A program made the position numbers and the translations under genes. A stretch of 8,713 bases of DNA from Actinomycetota bacterium (lineage in GTDB: Bacteria; Actinomycetota; Thermoleophilia; Solirubrobacterales; Solirubrobacteraceae). Of this stretch, positions 1-5,837 are shown piece after piece. Numbering within the stretch: the first letter of the stretch is position 1; each line of letters opens with the position of its first letter. The notes below the pieces were generated by a model. That model worked only from the letters and a program-made list of their open reading frames with translations. It made no database searches and had not been told where the DNA came from. The stretch lies in contig WLNX01000065.1 of the NCBI GenBank assembly GCA_009699565.1, positions 1 to 8,713 on the forward strand, read 5' to 3'.

Positions 1-532
1 GTGCGGCCAGACAGATTGCTGATTTCACCTGAGCGCTGGCCACGGGAAGCTCGTAATCGATTCCTTGGAGATGACCGCCGTGGAGGGTGAACGGAGCGAA
101 GCGGCCATCGGTCGCTTCGAATTTGGCCCCCATCTTCTGCAGCGGCTCGGCGATCCGATCGATCGGCCTGCGCCTGATCGAAGCGTCGCCGTCAAACTTG
201 AATGAGCTGCCGTCCTGGCCCGCAAGCCAGCCCGGGAGCAGTCGAATCAGCGTGCCCGCATTGCCGACGTCGATCGTCCCGGAAGGCTCGCGTGCATTGC
301 GAAGACCGGTGCCCCTGACCATCACCCCTTCGCTGCGTCGCTCGACGAGCGCGCCGACCGCAGCGATGGCATCAAGCGTTGCCAGCGTGTCGTCGGCCTC
401 AAGAAAGTTCGTGATCAGGATTGGGTCGTCTGCCATTGCGGCGAAGATCGCCATCCGGTGCGAGATCGACTTGTCCGCCGGTGCCGTCAAGCGACCGCGG
501 AGCCCGTCGGAGCGATCGATCCGAACGTTCAC
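1..532 (-). CDS. aroA: 3-phosphoshikimate 1-carboxyvinyltransferase (EPSP synthase), N-terminal part
   Basis: Joins shikimate-3-phosphate and phosphoenolpyruvate to make EPSP, the sixth shikimate-pathway step, in the cytoplasm. The first 177 codons are present; the rest lies beyond position 1, so about 40% of a normal 420-440 residue enzyme is seen. Family motifs are clear: PADKSISHR at residues 18-26 (substrate-binding Lys21, Ser22, Arg26), GNAGT at 90-94 followed by Arg97, an RRRP segment near 120-123, and SAQVKSA at 166-172. These resemble the class II (CP4-like) enzymes more than the E. coli type, but the GNAGT glycine (Gly93) is kept where the CP4 enzyme has alanine. The start is a GTG whose last two bases form part of the tyrA TGA stop (GTGA overlap). 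There is no Shine-Dalgarno, so translation probably depends on reinitiation after tyrA. It is the last visible gene of the aromatic run. Confidence 0.97.
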   Translation of the reverse strand, partial: MNVRIDRSDGLRGRLTAPADKSISHRMAIFAAMADDPILITNFLEADDTLATLDAIAAVGALVERRSEGVMVRGTGLRNAREPSGTIDVGNAGTLIRLLPGWLAGQDGSSFKFDGDASIRRRPIDRIAEPLQKMGAKFEATDGRFAPFTLHGGHLQGIDYELPVASAQVKSAICLAA

Positions 533-1578
533 AGGACCGGAAGTCCGAGCCCGGCCAGACAGGCCGCTGCCGCTTCGGCCGAGCCATCGGCCACCCAAAG
601 CGCAACCACTCCCTCGCGCCCGTCTGGGGACGGGCTGAGGGCCATGTCAACAATGTTGATGTCGGCGTCACGAAGACCCAGCGCGATCTCGGCGACGACG
701 CCCGGACGGTTTGGAACGGTCACGCGCAGCTCCGTCAGCGTGCCACCGGAGAGTCCGGCCTCGCTCAATGCTTCGCGCCGCTCTGACGCAATCGTCTGCC
801 ACTCGGAAAGCCACGCCGCGTCGCCGTTGCTGATCGCAGCGCGAGCAGCGGTTAGCCGCTCGATTGCCCCGTCCAGCTCGTCAACCAGCGCCTGCTGGTT
901 GGCAAGGTAGATCGCCGTCCACATCTCCGGGTTGGCTCCGGCGACTCTTGTCGCGTCGCGGAAGCTGGGTCCCGTTGCCGGGATCCGCCGGTCCCCGAGG
1001 GCAGTGTCGGCCTGCATGATCAGGACATTCGCGAGCACGTGCGGGAGCTGCGAGACCGCAGCCATCATCCGGTCGTGCTCATCCACCTCAACGATCGTCG
1101 GCTTTGCGCCAACGGCACTGACGAGGTTGTGGACCCGCTCCAGCATCACGCCGCTTGTTGACTTCGTTGGCGTCAGGTACCAGACCGCCTCTTCGAAGAG
1201 GTCGCCGCGGGCGTGGATGACGCCTGAAGTCTCGGCGCCGGCCAGCGGGTGTCCTCCAACGAAGCGTTCGTCGCCGCCCGCGGCATCAACCACTTGACGC
1301 TTTGTCGAGCCCACGTCGGTCACCGCGCAGTCGGGCGGAGCCGACGCAAGAACCCTTGCCGTGACCTCGGCAATTCGATCTGCGGGAACAGCAACGACGA
1401 CTACCTCGGCGCCCAGCAGAGCGGCCTCCAGCGAAGGGCATGCCTCGTCGATCACATTCAATTCGAGTGCTTGGCCGGCCTCGGGCCCCACTCCTCGAAC
1501 GTGGGCCCCGACGCGGCTCCGGGCGGCGAGTGCAAACGACCCGCCGATCAGGCCGACACCGACGACCGTGAGCTTCAA
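529..1578 (-). CDS. tyrA: Prephenate dehydrogenase with C-terminal ACT domain
   Basis: NAD(P)-dependent oxidative decarboxylation of prephenate to 4-hydroxyphenylpyruvate, the tyrosine branch. The 349-residue protein begins with a Rossmann motif GVGLIGGS (residues 7-14). The signature GGHPLAGAETSG (108-119) carries His110, matching the catalytic histidine of TyrA enzymes. LPH at 178-180 and Arg211 in RDATRVA match the second active-site histidine and the substrate-binding arginine. Residues about 283-349 look like an ACT domain (LRVTVPNRPGVVAEIA start), as in Bacillus-type TyrA, implying feedback by an amino acid, probably tyrosine. Arogenate dehydrogenase activity cannot be excluded. The start is a TTG that overlaps the aroF stop (TTGA). 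No later start leaves the nucleotide-binding glycines intact, so TTG is well supported despite only a weak upstream AGG. It overlaps aroA by four bases. Confidence 0.95.
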   Translation of the reverse strand: MKLTVVGVGLIGGSFALAARSRVGAHVRGVGPEAGQALELNVIDEACPSLEAALLGAEVVVVAVPADRIAEVTARVLASAPPDCAVTDVGSTKRQVVDAAGGDERFVGGHPLAGAETSGVIHARGDLFEEAVWYLTPTKSTSGVMLERVHNLVSAVGAKPTIVEVDEHDRMMAAVSQLPHVLANVLIMQADTALGDRRIPATGPSFRDATRVAGANPEMWTAIYLANQQALVDELDGAIERLTAARAAISNGDAAWLSEWQTIASERREALSEAGLSGGTLTELRVTVPNRPGVVAEIALGLRDADINIVDMALSPSPDGREGVVALWVADGSAEAAAACLAGLGLPVL

Positions 1579-2627
1579 GTCGAGCGCGCCTGCGTGTGAA
1601 GGAAGGACGCCTTGCCTGCAAGCTGGGCCGCCTGATCAACGGCCTGCGCGTACTCCTCGAATTCCTCGCTGCGCAGGGCCTGCGGACCGTCGCAGATTGC
1701 CGCTTCAGGCTCGGGATGCACTTCGACAATGATTCCGTCGGCTCCGACAGCTGCTGCTGCCAGCGACAGCGGCTTCACCAGCGCGCGGCGACCTGCTGCA
1801 TGGCTCGGGTCGATCACGATCGGCAGGTGGGTCATCTCCTTGAGCACCGGCACCGCCATCAAGTCAAGCGTGAAGCGGTATGCGGTTTCAAAGGTGCGAA
1901 TTCCGCGCTCGCAGAGAATGACCTGCTCGTTGCCTTCCTTGAGGATGTACTCGGCAGCCATCACGAACTCTTCAAGCGTCGCCGAAAGACCGCGCTTGAG
2001 CAGGACCGGGCGTCCGGCACGGCCAAGCTCGGTCAGCAGGCCGTAATTCTGCATGTTGCGAGCACCGACCTGAATCACGTCGGCAACCTCGAGGACGGGC
2101 TCGATGTCTCGGGCATCCATCAGTTCGGTGACGATCGGCAATCCGCTCTGCTCGCGGGCCTCCGCGAGTAGCTTCAGCCCTTCGACGCCGAGACCTTGGA
2201 ACGAGTAGGGAGAGGTGCGCGGCTTGTAGGCGCCGCCGCGGAACATCGACGCCCCTGCGCTCTTGACGAGTGCAGCCGTATCGAGAAGCTGGTCGCGCGA
2301 CTCAACGGTGCAGGGACCTGCGATCAGAGCGAAATTGTCGCCACCGATCTTCGCACCGCCGATGTCAAAGATTGAGGGAATTCCGTGCCGCGACTCAAGC
2401 GCGGCAAGTTTGTAGGGCTTGAGGATCGGAACGATCTTGCTGACTCCGGCGAGCGCGCCGAGTTCCAACTCGCTGACGCGGGACTCGGTATCGGCATCAC
2501 CGATCGCGCCGATCAGGGTGAGCTCAGCACCGCGGCTTGGATGCGCTGCAGCTCCGACAGACTCAATTCGGTCAATTACGGCTTGGACTTCGTCTTCAGT
2601 GGCCCCGGGGCTCATCACGATCAGCAT
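1575..2627 (-). CDS. aroF: 3-deoxy-7-phosphoheptulonate (DAHP) synthase, type I-beta, with N-terminal regulatory domain
   Basis: Condenses phosphoenolpyruvate with erythrose-4-phosphate to DAHP, the entry step of the shikimate pathway. The 350-residue length fits the Thermotoga-like I-beta class. Residues 1-70 form a ferredoxin-like domain, which mediates Tyr/Phe inhibition in that class. The TIM barrel follows, with GPCTVES (104-110), KPRTS (135-139), QVGARNMQNY (186-195), LLKRG (209-213), CERG (239-242) and DPSHAAGR (273-280). The metal ligands expected by analogy with the family are Cys106, His276, Glu302 (in EVHPEP) and Asp313. The start is the ATG at 2627; a second ATG four codons in would cut the first beta strand. 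It lies 27 bp after the cupin stop, the longest same-strand gap here, without a clear Shine-Dalgarno. Its stop overlaps the tyrA start. Many actinobacteria use a type II DAHP synthase, so this class choice is worth noting. Confidence 0.97.
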   Translation of the reverse strand: MLIVMSPGATEDEVQAVIDRIESVGAAAHPSRGAELTLIGAIGDADTESRVSELELGALAGVSKIVPILKPYKLAALESRHGIPSIFDIGGAKIGGDNFALIAGPCTVESRDQLLDTAALVKSAGASMFRGGAYKPRTSPYSFQGLGVEGLKLLAEAREQSGLPIVTELMDARDIEPVLEVADVIQVGARNMQNYGLLTELGRAGRPVLLKRGLSATLEEFVMAAEYILKEGNEQVILCERGIRTFETAYRFTLDLMAVPVLKEMTHLPIVIDPSHAAGRRALVKPLSLAAAAVGADGIIVEVHPEPEAAICDGPQALRSEEFEEYAQAVDQAAQLAGKASFLHTQARST

Positions 2628-2654
2628 GGAGCCAACTTTAGCGGCCGCGATTGC

Positions 2655-3092
2655 CTAGTCGGCAAGAGGCCCACCGGCACGGGCGCCCGGTGCGCCCCCG
2701 CCGTCGGCCGCCTCTTCGGCCATCCGCCCGTCGCGGCCGACGTAGCCGCCCTTGGCGCCGAATACAACGACGACCGCCTCTTCGCTCTGCTCGTTGCGTA
2801 TGCGGCGGCGGGTCTGGGCGTCAACCCTCACCACTCCACCGGCGCCAACGGAGATCTCGGAGCCGTCGCCAAATTCAAAGAAGATGCTCCCCTGATGGAC
2901 GAAGTAGACCTCTTCCTGCTCGTCATGCCAGTGGAAGCCGGTCTGGTAGCGGCCAGGGAGCACGATCGCGTTGACGCCCATCTGCTCGACTTCGATCGCT
3001 TGGCGAATCTTGCGGAAGCCGGGACCTTCTCCGAGCTCGTCCAGTGAGCTCGCGGCCCAGCCGTCCCCGGTCGTGGCCGGCAGATCGCTCAT
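2655..3092 (-). CDS. Small single-domain cupin protein of unknown function
   Basis: A 145-residue protein with one cupin beta-barrel at about residues 35-112. Cupin motif 1 is recognisable: H54, H56, an acidic pair E60/E61 and a closing glycine G68, within GFHWHDEQEEVYFVHQG. Motif 2 is degraded: near residues 84-100 the usual P-x-G and final His are missing, and arginines stand there before Asn100. The metal site therefore has at most three of the usual four ligands. Residues about 113-145 are Gly/Ala/acid-rich and probably disordered. No signal peptide or membrane segment is seen. The ATG overlaps the aroH stop (ATGA), so the two are likely co-translated. It is the only gene here ending in TAG. 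Function is not deducible: cupins include enzymes, binding proteins and sensors. The location between aroH and aroF suggests, without proving, a link to aromatic metabolism. Confidence 0.8.
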   Translation of the reverse strand: MSDLPATTGDGWAASSLDELGEGPGFRKIRQAIEVEQMGVNAIVLPGRYQTGFHWHDEQEEVYFVHQGSIFFEFGDGSEISVGAGGVVRVDAQTRRRIRNEQSEEAVVVVFGAKGGYVGRDGRMAEEAADGGGAPGARAGGPLAD

Positions 3093-3454
3093 TGCGGGCC
3101 GGTGATGTCGACGCGGAGTGCCTGCGCTTCACGGAGGTAAACATGCTGCGCACTGTGACCCTCTTCGGCCCTGTAATGAACCAGCGCCCGGATCACCCGC
3201 TCCATCGATCCGGGTACTGCGATCTCCCTGACGCACAGCAGCGGAACCTGATCGAGTCCCATCTCGCGAGCGGCGACGGCCGGGAACTCGGCGTTGAGAT
3301 CGTCGGTCATCGAAAGAATGCAACTGACGATGTCGGCTGGATCGAGCGAGTTGCGCGCGATCAGCTCCTCGAGCAGTTCGCTCGTCGCTTCGAGGATCGC
3401 TCCGCGCTCGTTTGTTTCAACGGTTGTTGCGCCGCGCAGGCCGTAGACGGTCAT
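3089..3454 (-). CDS. aroH: Chorismate mutase, AroH class
   Basis: Rearranges chorismate to prephenate, the branch point to phenylalanine and tyrosine. The 121-residue protein matches the small trimeric AroH fold of Bacillus subtilis, not the helical AroQ type. It opens with VYGLRGATTVE, and the active-site set is present at nearly identical positions: Arg7, Arg63, Cys74, Glu77, Arg89 and Tyr106 (in HVYLRE). The open frame extends 18 codons further up to 3508, but that part overlaps rluB, adds an unconserved Cys/Arg-rich stretch and makes the protein too long. The ATG at 3454 puts the RGATTVE motif where the family has it. The gap after the rluB stop is 10 bp, with no Shine-Dalgarno. The product feeds TyrA, two genes downstream. 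No prephenate dehydratase (pheA) is in the window. Confidence 0.95.
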   Translation of the reverse strand: MTVYGLRGATTVETNERGAILEATSELLEELIARNSLDPADIVSCILSMTDDLNAEFPAVAAREMGLDQVPLLCVREIAVPGSMERVIRALVHYRAEEGHSAQHVYLREAQALRVDITGPQ

Positions 3455-3464
3455 CGTTTGACAA

Positions 3465-4193
3465 TCATGCCACGCGATCCTGATCCGTGGGCGCGAGCAG
3501 CGCTTCAACCTCGGGGAGGCTCAACCTGCGCGACTTGCCCTCAGGGATCGCTCCCAGGTCGAGCGAACCGAATCCAACCCGCTTCAGTTCGCGAACCGGG
3601 TGGCCGACCGCTTCGCACATCCGCCTGACCTGCCGCTTGCGGCCCTCGTGGATCGTCAGCTCAAGGTGCCCGGCCGCTATCTGCCGCGCCTTCGCCGGGG
3701 CCGTCTTGCCGTCATCGAGAAAGATGCCGTCGCGCAGAGCCTGCAGAGCGCGCTCGCTGACTGCGCCGCCCGAGACTCTTGCGATGTAGCGCTTGGGAAC
3801 CTCAAAGCTTGGATGAGTCAACCGGTGCGCGAGATCGCCGTCATCGGTCAGCAGAATCAGCCCGGTCGAATCGACGTCGAGCCGGCCAACCGGATAGAGC
3901 CGCCGTGAGCTAGCGGCGCCGCTGCGGACCATCTCAACCACTGTCGGTCGTCCGTGAGTGTCAGCGGCCGTTGAAACGACTCCTGAGGGCTTGTTCAGCG
4001 CGTATACGACACGAATCGCCGGTCCACTGCCTACCCGCTCTCCGTCGAACAGGATCTTGTTGCGCGAGTCCACGTCCCGCGCCGGATCCAGCACCTTCTC
4101 CCCATCCACGCTGACGCGGCCCTCGGCTATCAGCACTTCGGAAGCGCGGCGTGAGGCAATTCCTGCATGGGCGAGATACTTTGCGAGTCTCAT
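3465..4193 (-). CDS. rluB: 23S rRNA pseudouridine synthase, RluB/RsuA family
   Basis: Isomerises a uridine to pseudouridine in rRNA; RluB of E. coli modifies 23S U2605. The 242-residue product has an N-terminal S4 RNA-binding domain (about 1-48, beginning MRLAKYLAHAGIASRR). The catalytic domain follows, with ALNKPSGVVST (65-75), GRLDVDSTG (103-111; catalytic Asp106), PKRY (133-136) and the late motif EGRKRQVRRM (183-192). The exact target (RluB, RluE, RluF or RsuA) is inferred from family resemblance and from the usual place beside scpAB. An upstream extension of the frame to 4415 runs antisense into rlmN and has no family similarity; the ATG at 4193 begins the S4 domain exactly. A weak GGTGGC lies about 10 nt upstream. 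It appears to be first gene of the rluB-aroH-cupin-aroF-tyrA-aroA run, so its promoter must lie in or near the rlmN 5' end. Confidence 0.95.
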   Translation of the reverse strand: MRLAKYLAHAGIASRRASEVLIAEGRVSVDGEKVLDPARDVDSRNKILFDGERVGSGPAIRVVYALNKPSGVVSTAADTHGRPTVVEMVRSGAASSRRLYPVGRLDVDSTGLILLTDDGDLAHRLTHPSFEVPKRYIARVSGGAVSERALQALRDGIFLDDGKTAPAKARQIAAGHLELTIHEGRKRQVRRMCEAVGHPVRELKRVGFGSLDLGAIPEGKSRRLSLPEVEALLAPTDQDRVA

Positions 4194-4210
4194 CGTTGTG
4201 CTGCCACCAT

Positions 4211-4216
4211 AGGGGG
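4211..4216 (+). promoter_or_regulatory. Shine-Dalgarno of rlmN, unusually close to the start
   Basis: AGGGGG is followed by only two bases before the ATG at 4219, closer than the usual 5-9. It is one of only two purine-rich ribosome-binding sites of any strength in the window and fits rlmN being a free-standing gene instead of a coupled one. The close spacing leaves open that the TTG two codons later is used, which would barely change the protein. Confidence 0.6.
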
Positions 4217-4218
4217 CG

Positions 4219-5208
4219 ATGGATTTGGATCTTCTTCGCACAACCCTTGAGCAGGCCGGTGAGCCGGGATACCGCTTCGACCAGGCGTGGGCATGGCAGG
4301 CCCGTGGAGCGGCCGACTGGAAGGCGATGAGCGACCTGCCGGCACCTCTGCGCGCGAAACTAGGCGAGAGTGTCCCGTTCTCGACCCTGACCGTCACCAA
4401 CGAGGCGTTGTCCACAGACGGGACCCTGAAGGTCCTTTTCGAAACCGCCGACGGCCGACCGGTTGAGGCCGTGCTGATGCGCTACCGCGATGGGCGACGA
4501 TCCCTCTGCCTGTCGTCGCAGTCTGGCTGCCCGCTGACTTGCACCTTCTGCGCGACCGGAGCGATGAAGTTCGGTCGCAATCTGACGACCGCCGAAATCA
4601 TCGACCAGGCGCTCCACTTCAGACGGATCGGCAAGGTCGACCATTGCGTCTTCATGGGCATGGGAGAACCGATGATGAACCTCGACAGCGTTCTCGCCGC
4701 ATGCGCCCTGCTGCCGGACCTCGGCATCACCAACCGCCGCACTGCGATCTCAACTGTCGGCTGGGCCCCCGGCATCGACGCTCTTGCTCAGCAGAGCCGG
4801 CCAATCCGGCTGGCGCTGTCGCTGCACGCGCCAAACGACGCGCTCCGCAGCGAAATCATGGCCGTCAACGACCGCTATCCGATCTCAGAGGTGCTGGCCG
4901 CGTGCGATCGCCACTACGAGTCGAGGCGCCGAATGACCTTCATCGAATACGTGATGCTCGCCGGCGTCAACGACCGCTACGAGCAGGCCGTTGAGCTTGC
5001 TTCGCTGCTCGACCCGAAGAAGTACAAAGTCAACTTGATCCCCTACAACCCCAGCGGATCGCCCTATGAAGGCTCCTCGCGCGGCGCGATCGACGCCTTC
5101 CGCGACACCCTCGAAGCGGCGGGGCTGGGCGCGACCGTGAGATTGACGCGCGGCCGCGACATCGACGCCGCCTGCGGTCAGCTTGCCGCGAAAGCGTTGG
5201 CCGGCTGA
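4219..5208 (+). CDS. rlmN: Dual-specificity 23S rRNA/tRNA adenine-C2 methyltransferase, radical SAM
   Basis: Methylates C2 of an adenine in 23S rRNA (A2503 in E. coli numbering) and of A37 in some tRNAs, by radical SAM chemistry. The 329-residue protein is slightly short for the family. The iron-sulfur motif CPLTCTFC supplies Cys104, Cys108 and Cys111. Cys97 (in LCLSSQSG) matches the resolving cysteine and Cys319 (in DIDAACGQLA) the methyl-carrying cysteine of E. coli RlmN, so the enzyme looks intact. GMGEPMMN (147-154) and SLHAPND (201-207) are the expected SAM-site segments. It shares the Arg/Asn-poor substrate region of RlmN and I see nothing suggesting Cfr-type C8 specificity. It is the only plus-strand gene: divergent from rluB by 25 bp, and overlapping the scpB 3' end by 31 bp, with the scpB stop lying just after the Cys319 codon. 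Confidence 0.97.
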   Translation: MDLDLLRTTLEQAGEPGYRFDQAWAWQARGAADWKAMSDLPAPLRAKLGESVPFSTLTVTNEALSTDGTLKVLFETADGRPVEAVLMRYRDGRRSLCLSSQSGCPLTCTFCATGAMKFGRNLTTAEIIDQALHFRRIGKVDHCVFMGMGEPMMNLDSVLAACALLPDLGITNRRTAISTVGWAPGIDALAQQSRPIRLALSLHAPNDALRSEIMAVNDRYPISEVLAACDRHYESRRRMTFIEYVMLAGVNDRYEQAVELASLLDPKKYKVNLIPYNPSGSPYEGSSRGAIDAFRDTLEAAGLGATVRLTRGRDIDAACGQLAAKALAG

Positions 5209-5837
5209 TCCGAGTCGCCTTCGGCGGCAGGCAGTTGCTCCTGCTGTTCGACGGGCTCGGTTGGGGCCTCGCCAAGTCGCGCGCCGCCGGCTGCCAGCAG
5301 CCGCTCGCGCAGATCGTTCTCCTCATCGGGACTTGGGTCCCACTCCGAGATCGGCGGGAGCTGATCTATCGACTGCAGCCCGAAGAGCCGCAGGAATAGG
5401 TCGGTGGTCCGAAAGCAGATGGCTCCGTACTGCGACCGCCCTGCCTCGTCGATCAGGCCCCGCTCAAGCAGCGTGCCGCTGGCCGAGTCGGCGCTGACGC
5501 CGCGGATCCGAGTGATCTCAGGCCTCGAGACCGGTTGGAGGTAGGCGACGATCGCGAGCGTCTCGGCCTGGGCCGGCGTAAGCGGCGGAGTGCGGGGCCT
5601 CGAGAGCAGCCGCCGGGCGGCGTCCTCGCTCTCCGGGGTACTGGTCAATGCGTACCCGCCCGCGGCCTGCTTCAGAACCAGGCCGCGTTCGCCCTCGGCC
5701 CATGCCTCTCCAAGTTCTTCAATTGCCGCCTCAATCTCCTCGGGGTCGCAGCCAATAGCCTCCGCGAGCTCCGCCGAGCCGACAGGGTCGGGGCTAAGGA
5801 AGAGCAGCGCTTCGATCATCTTCGCGACCGGGCTCAC
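5178..5837 (-). CDS. scpB: Segregation and condensation protein B
   Basis: ScpB dimers bind the ScpA kleisin and, with SMC, form the bacterial condensin that compacts and segregates the chromosome. The 219-residue protein shows the two winged-helix domains: the first from about 5-80 (KMIEALLFLSPDPVG), the second about 85-160, with the conserved core LAIVAYLQPVSRPEI (94-108), IRGV (111-114) and FLRLFGLQSIDQLP (148-161). The usual PGR-I-LYGTT loop before that core is replaced by QYGAICFRTT (136-145). The last 30 residues or so are Gln/Glu/Pro/Ala-rich and probably disordered. The GTG start overlaps the scpA stop (GTGA) and has a good AGGGGAG four bases upstream, so coupling and direct initiation can both operate. 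The 3' end runs 31 bp into the convergent rlmN gene. Confidence 0.93.
   Translation of the reverse strand: MSPVAKMIEALLFLSPDPVGSAELAEAIGCDPEEIEAAIEELGEAWAEGERGLVLKQAAGGYALTSTPESEDAARRLLSRPRTPPLTPAQAETLAIVAYLQPVSRPEITRIRGVSADSASGTLLERGLIDEAGRSQYGAICFRTTDLFLRLFGLQSIDQLPPISEWDPSPDEENDLRERLLAAGGARLGEAPTEPVEQQEQLPAAEGDSDQPANAFAAS

Noticed and set aside
87..638. A 183-codon plus-strand open frame opposite aroA and the end of tyrA
   Set aside because: It is the antisense of two genes with clear catalytic motifs, is Ser/Pro/Arg-rich, and has no family resemblance. Long antisense frames are expected in GC-rich DNA.
2385..3047. A 220-codon plus-strand open frame opposite aroF 5' end and the cupin gene
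   Set aside because: Both genes on the other strand have recognisable protein families. This frame shows no domain or ribosome-binding site and bridges two genes, as a shadow would.
3455..3508. Upstream ATG for aroH at 3508
   Set aside because: It would overlap rluB by 44 bases and add 18 unconserved residues; the ATG at 3454 places Arg7 and RGATTVE as in known AroH proteins.
4194..4415. N-terminal extension of rluB by 74 codons
   Set aside because: It lies antisense to the rlmN 5' end and shows no similarity to the S4 domain, which begins exactly at the ATG at 4193.
5216..5226. CGCC-TTC-GGCG hairpin just after rlmN, as a possible terminator
   Set aside because: The stem is only four base pairs with no T tract, it lies inside the scpB coding sequence, and such short palindromes are common at this GC content.
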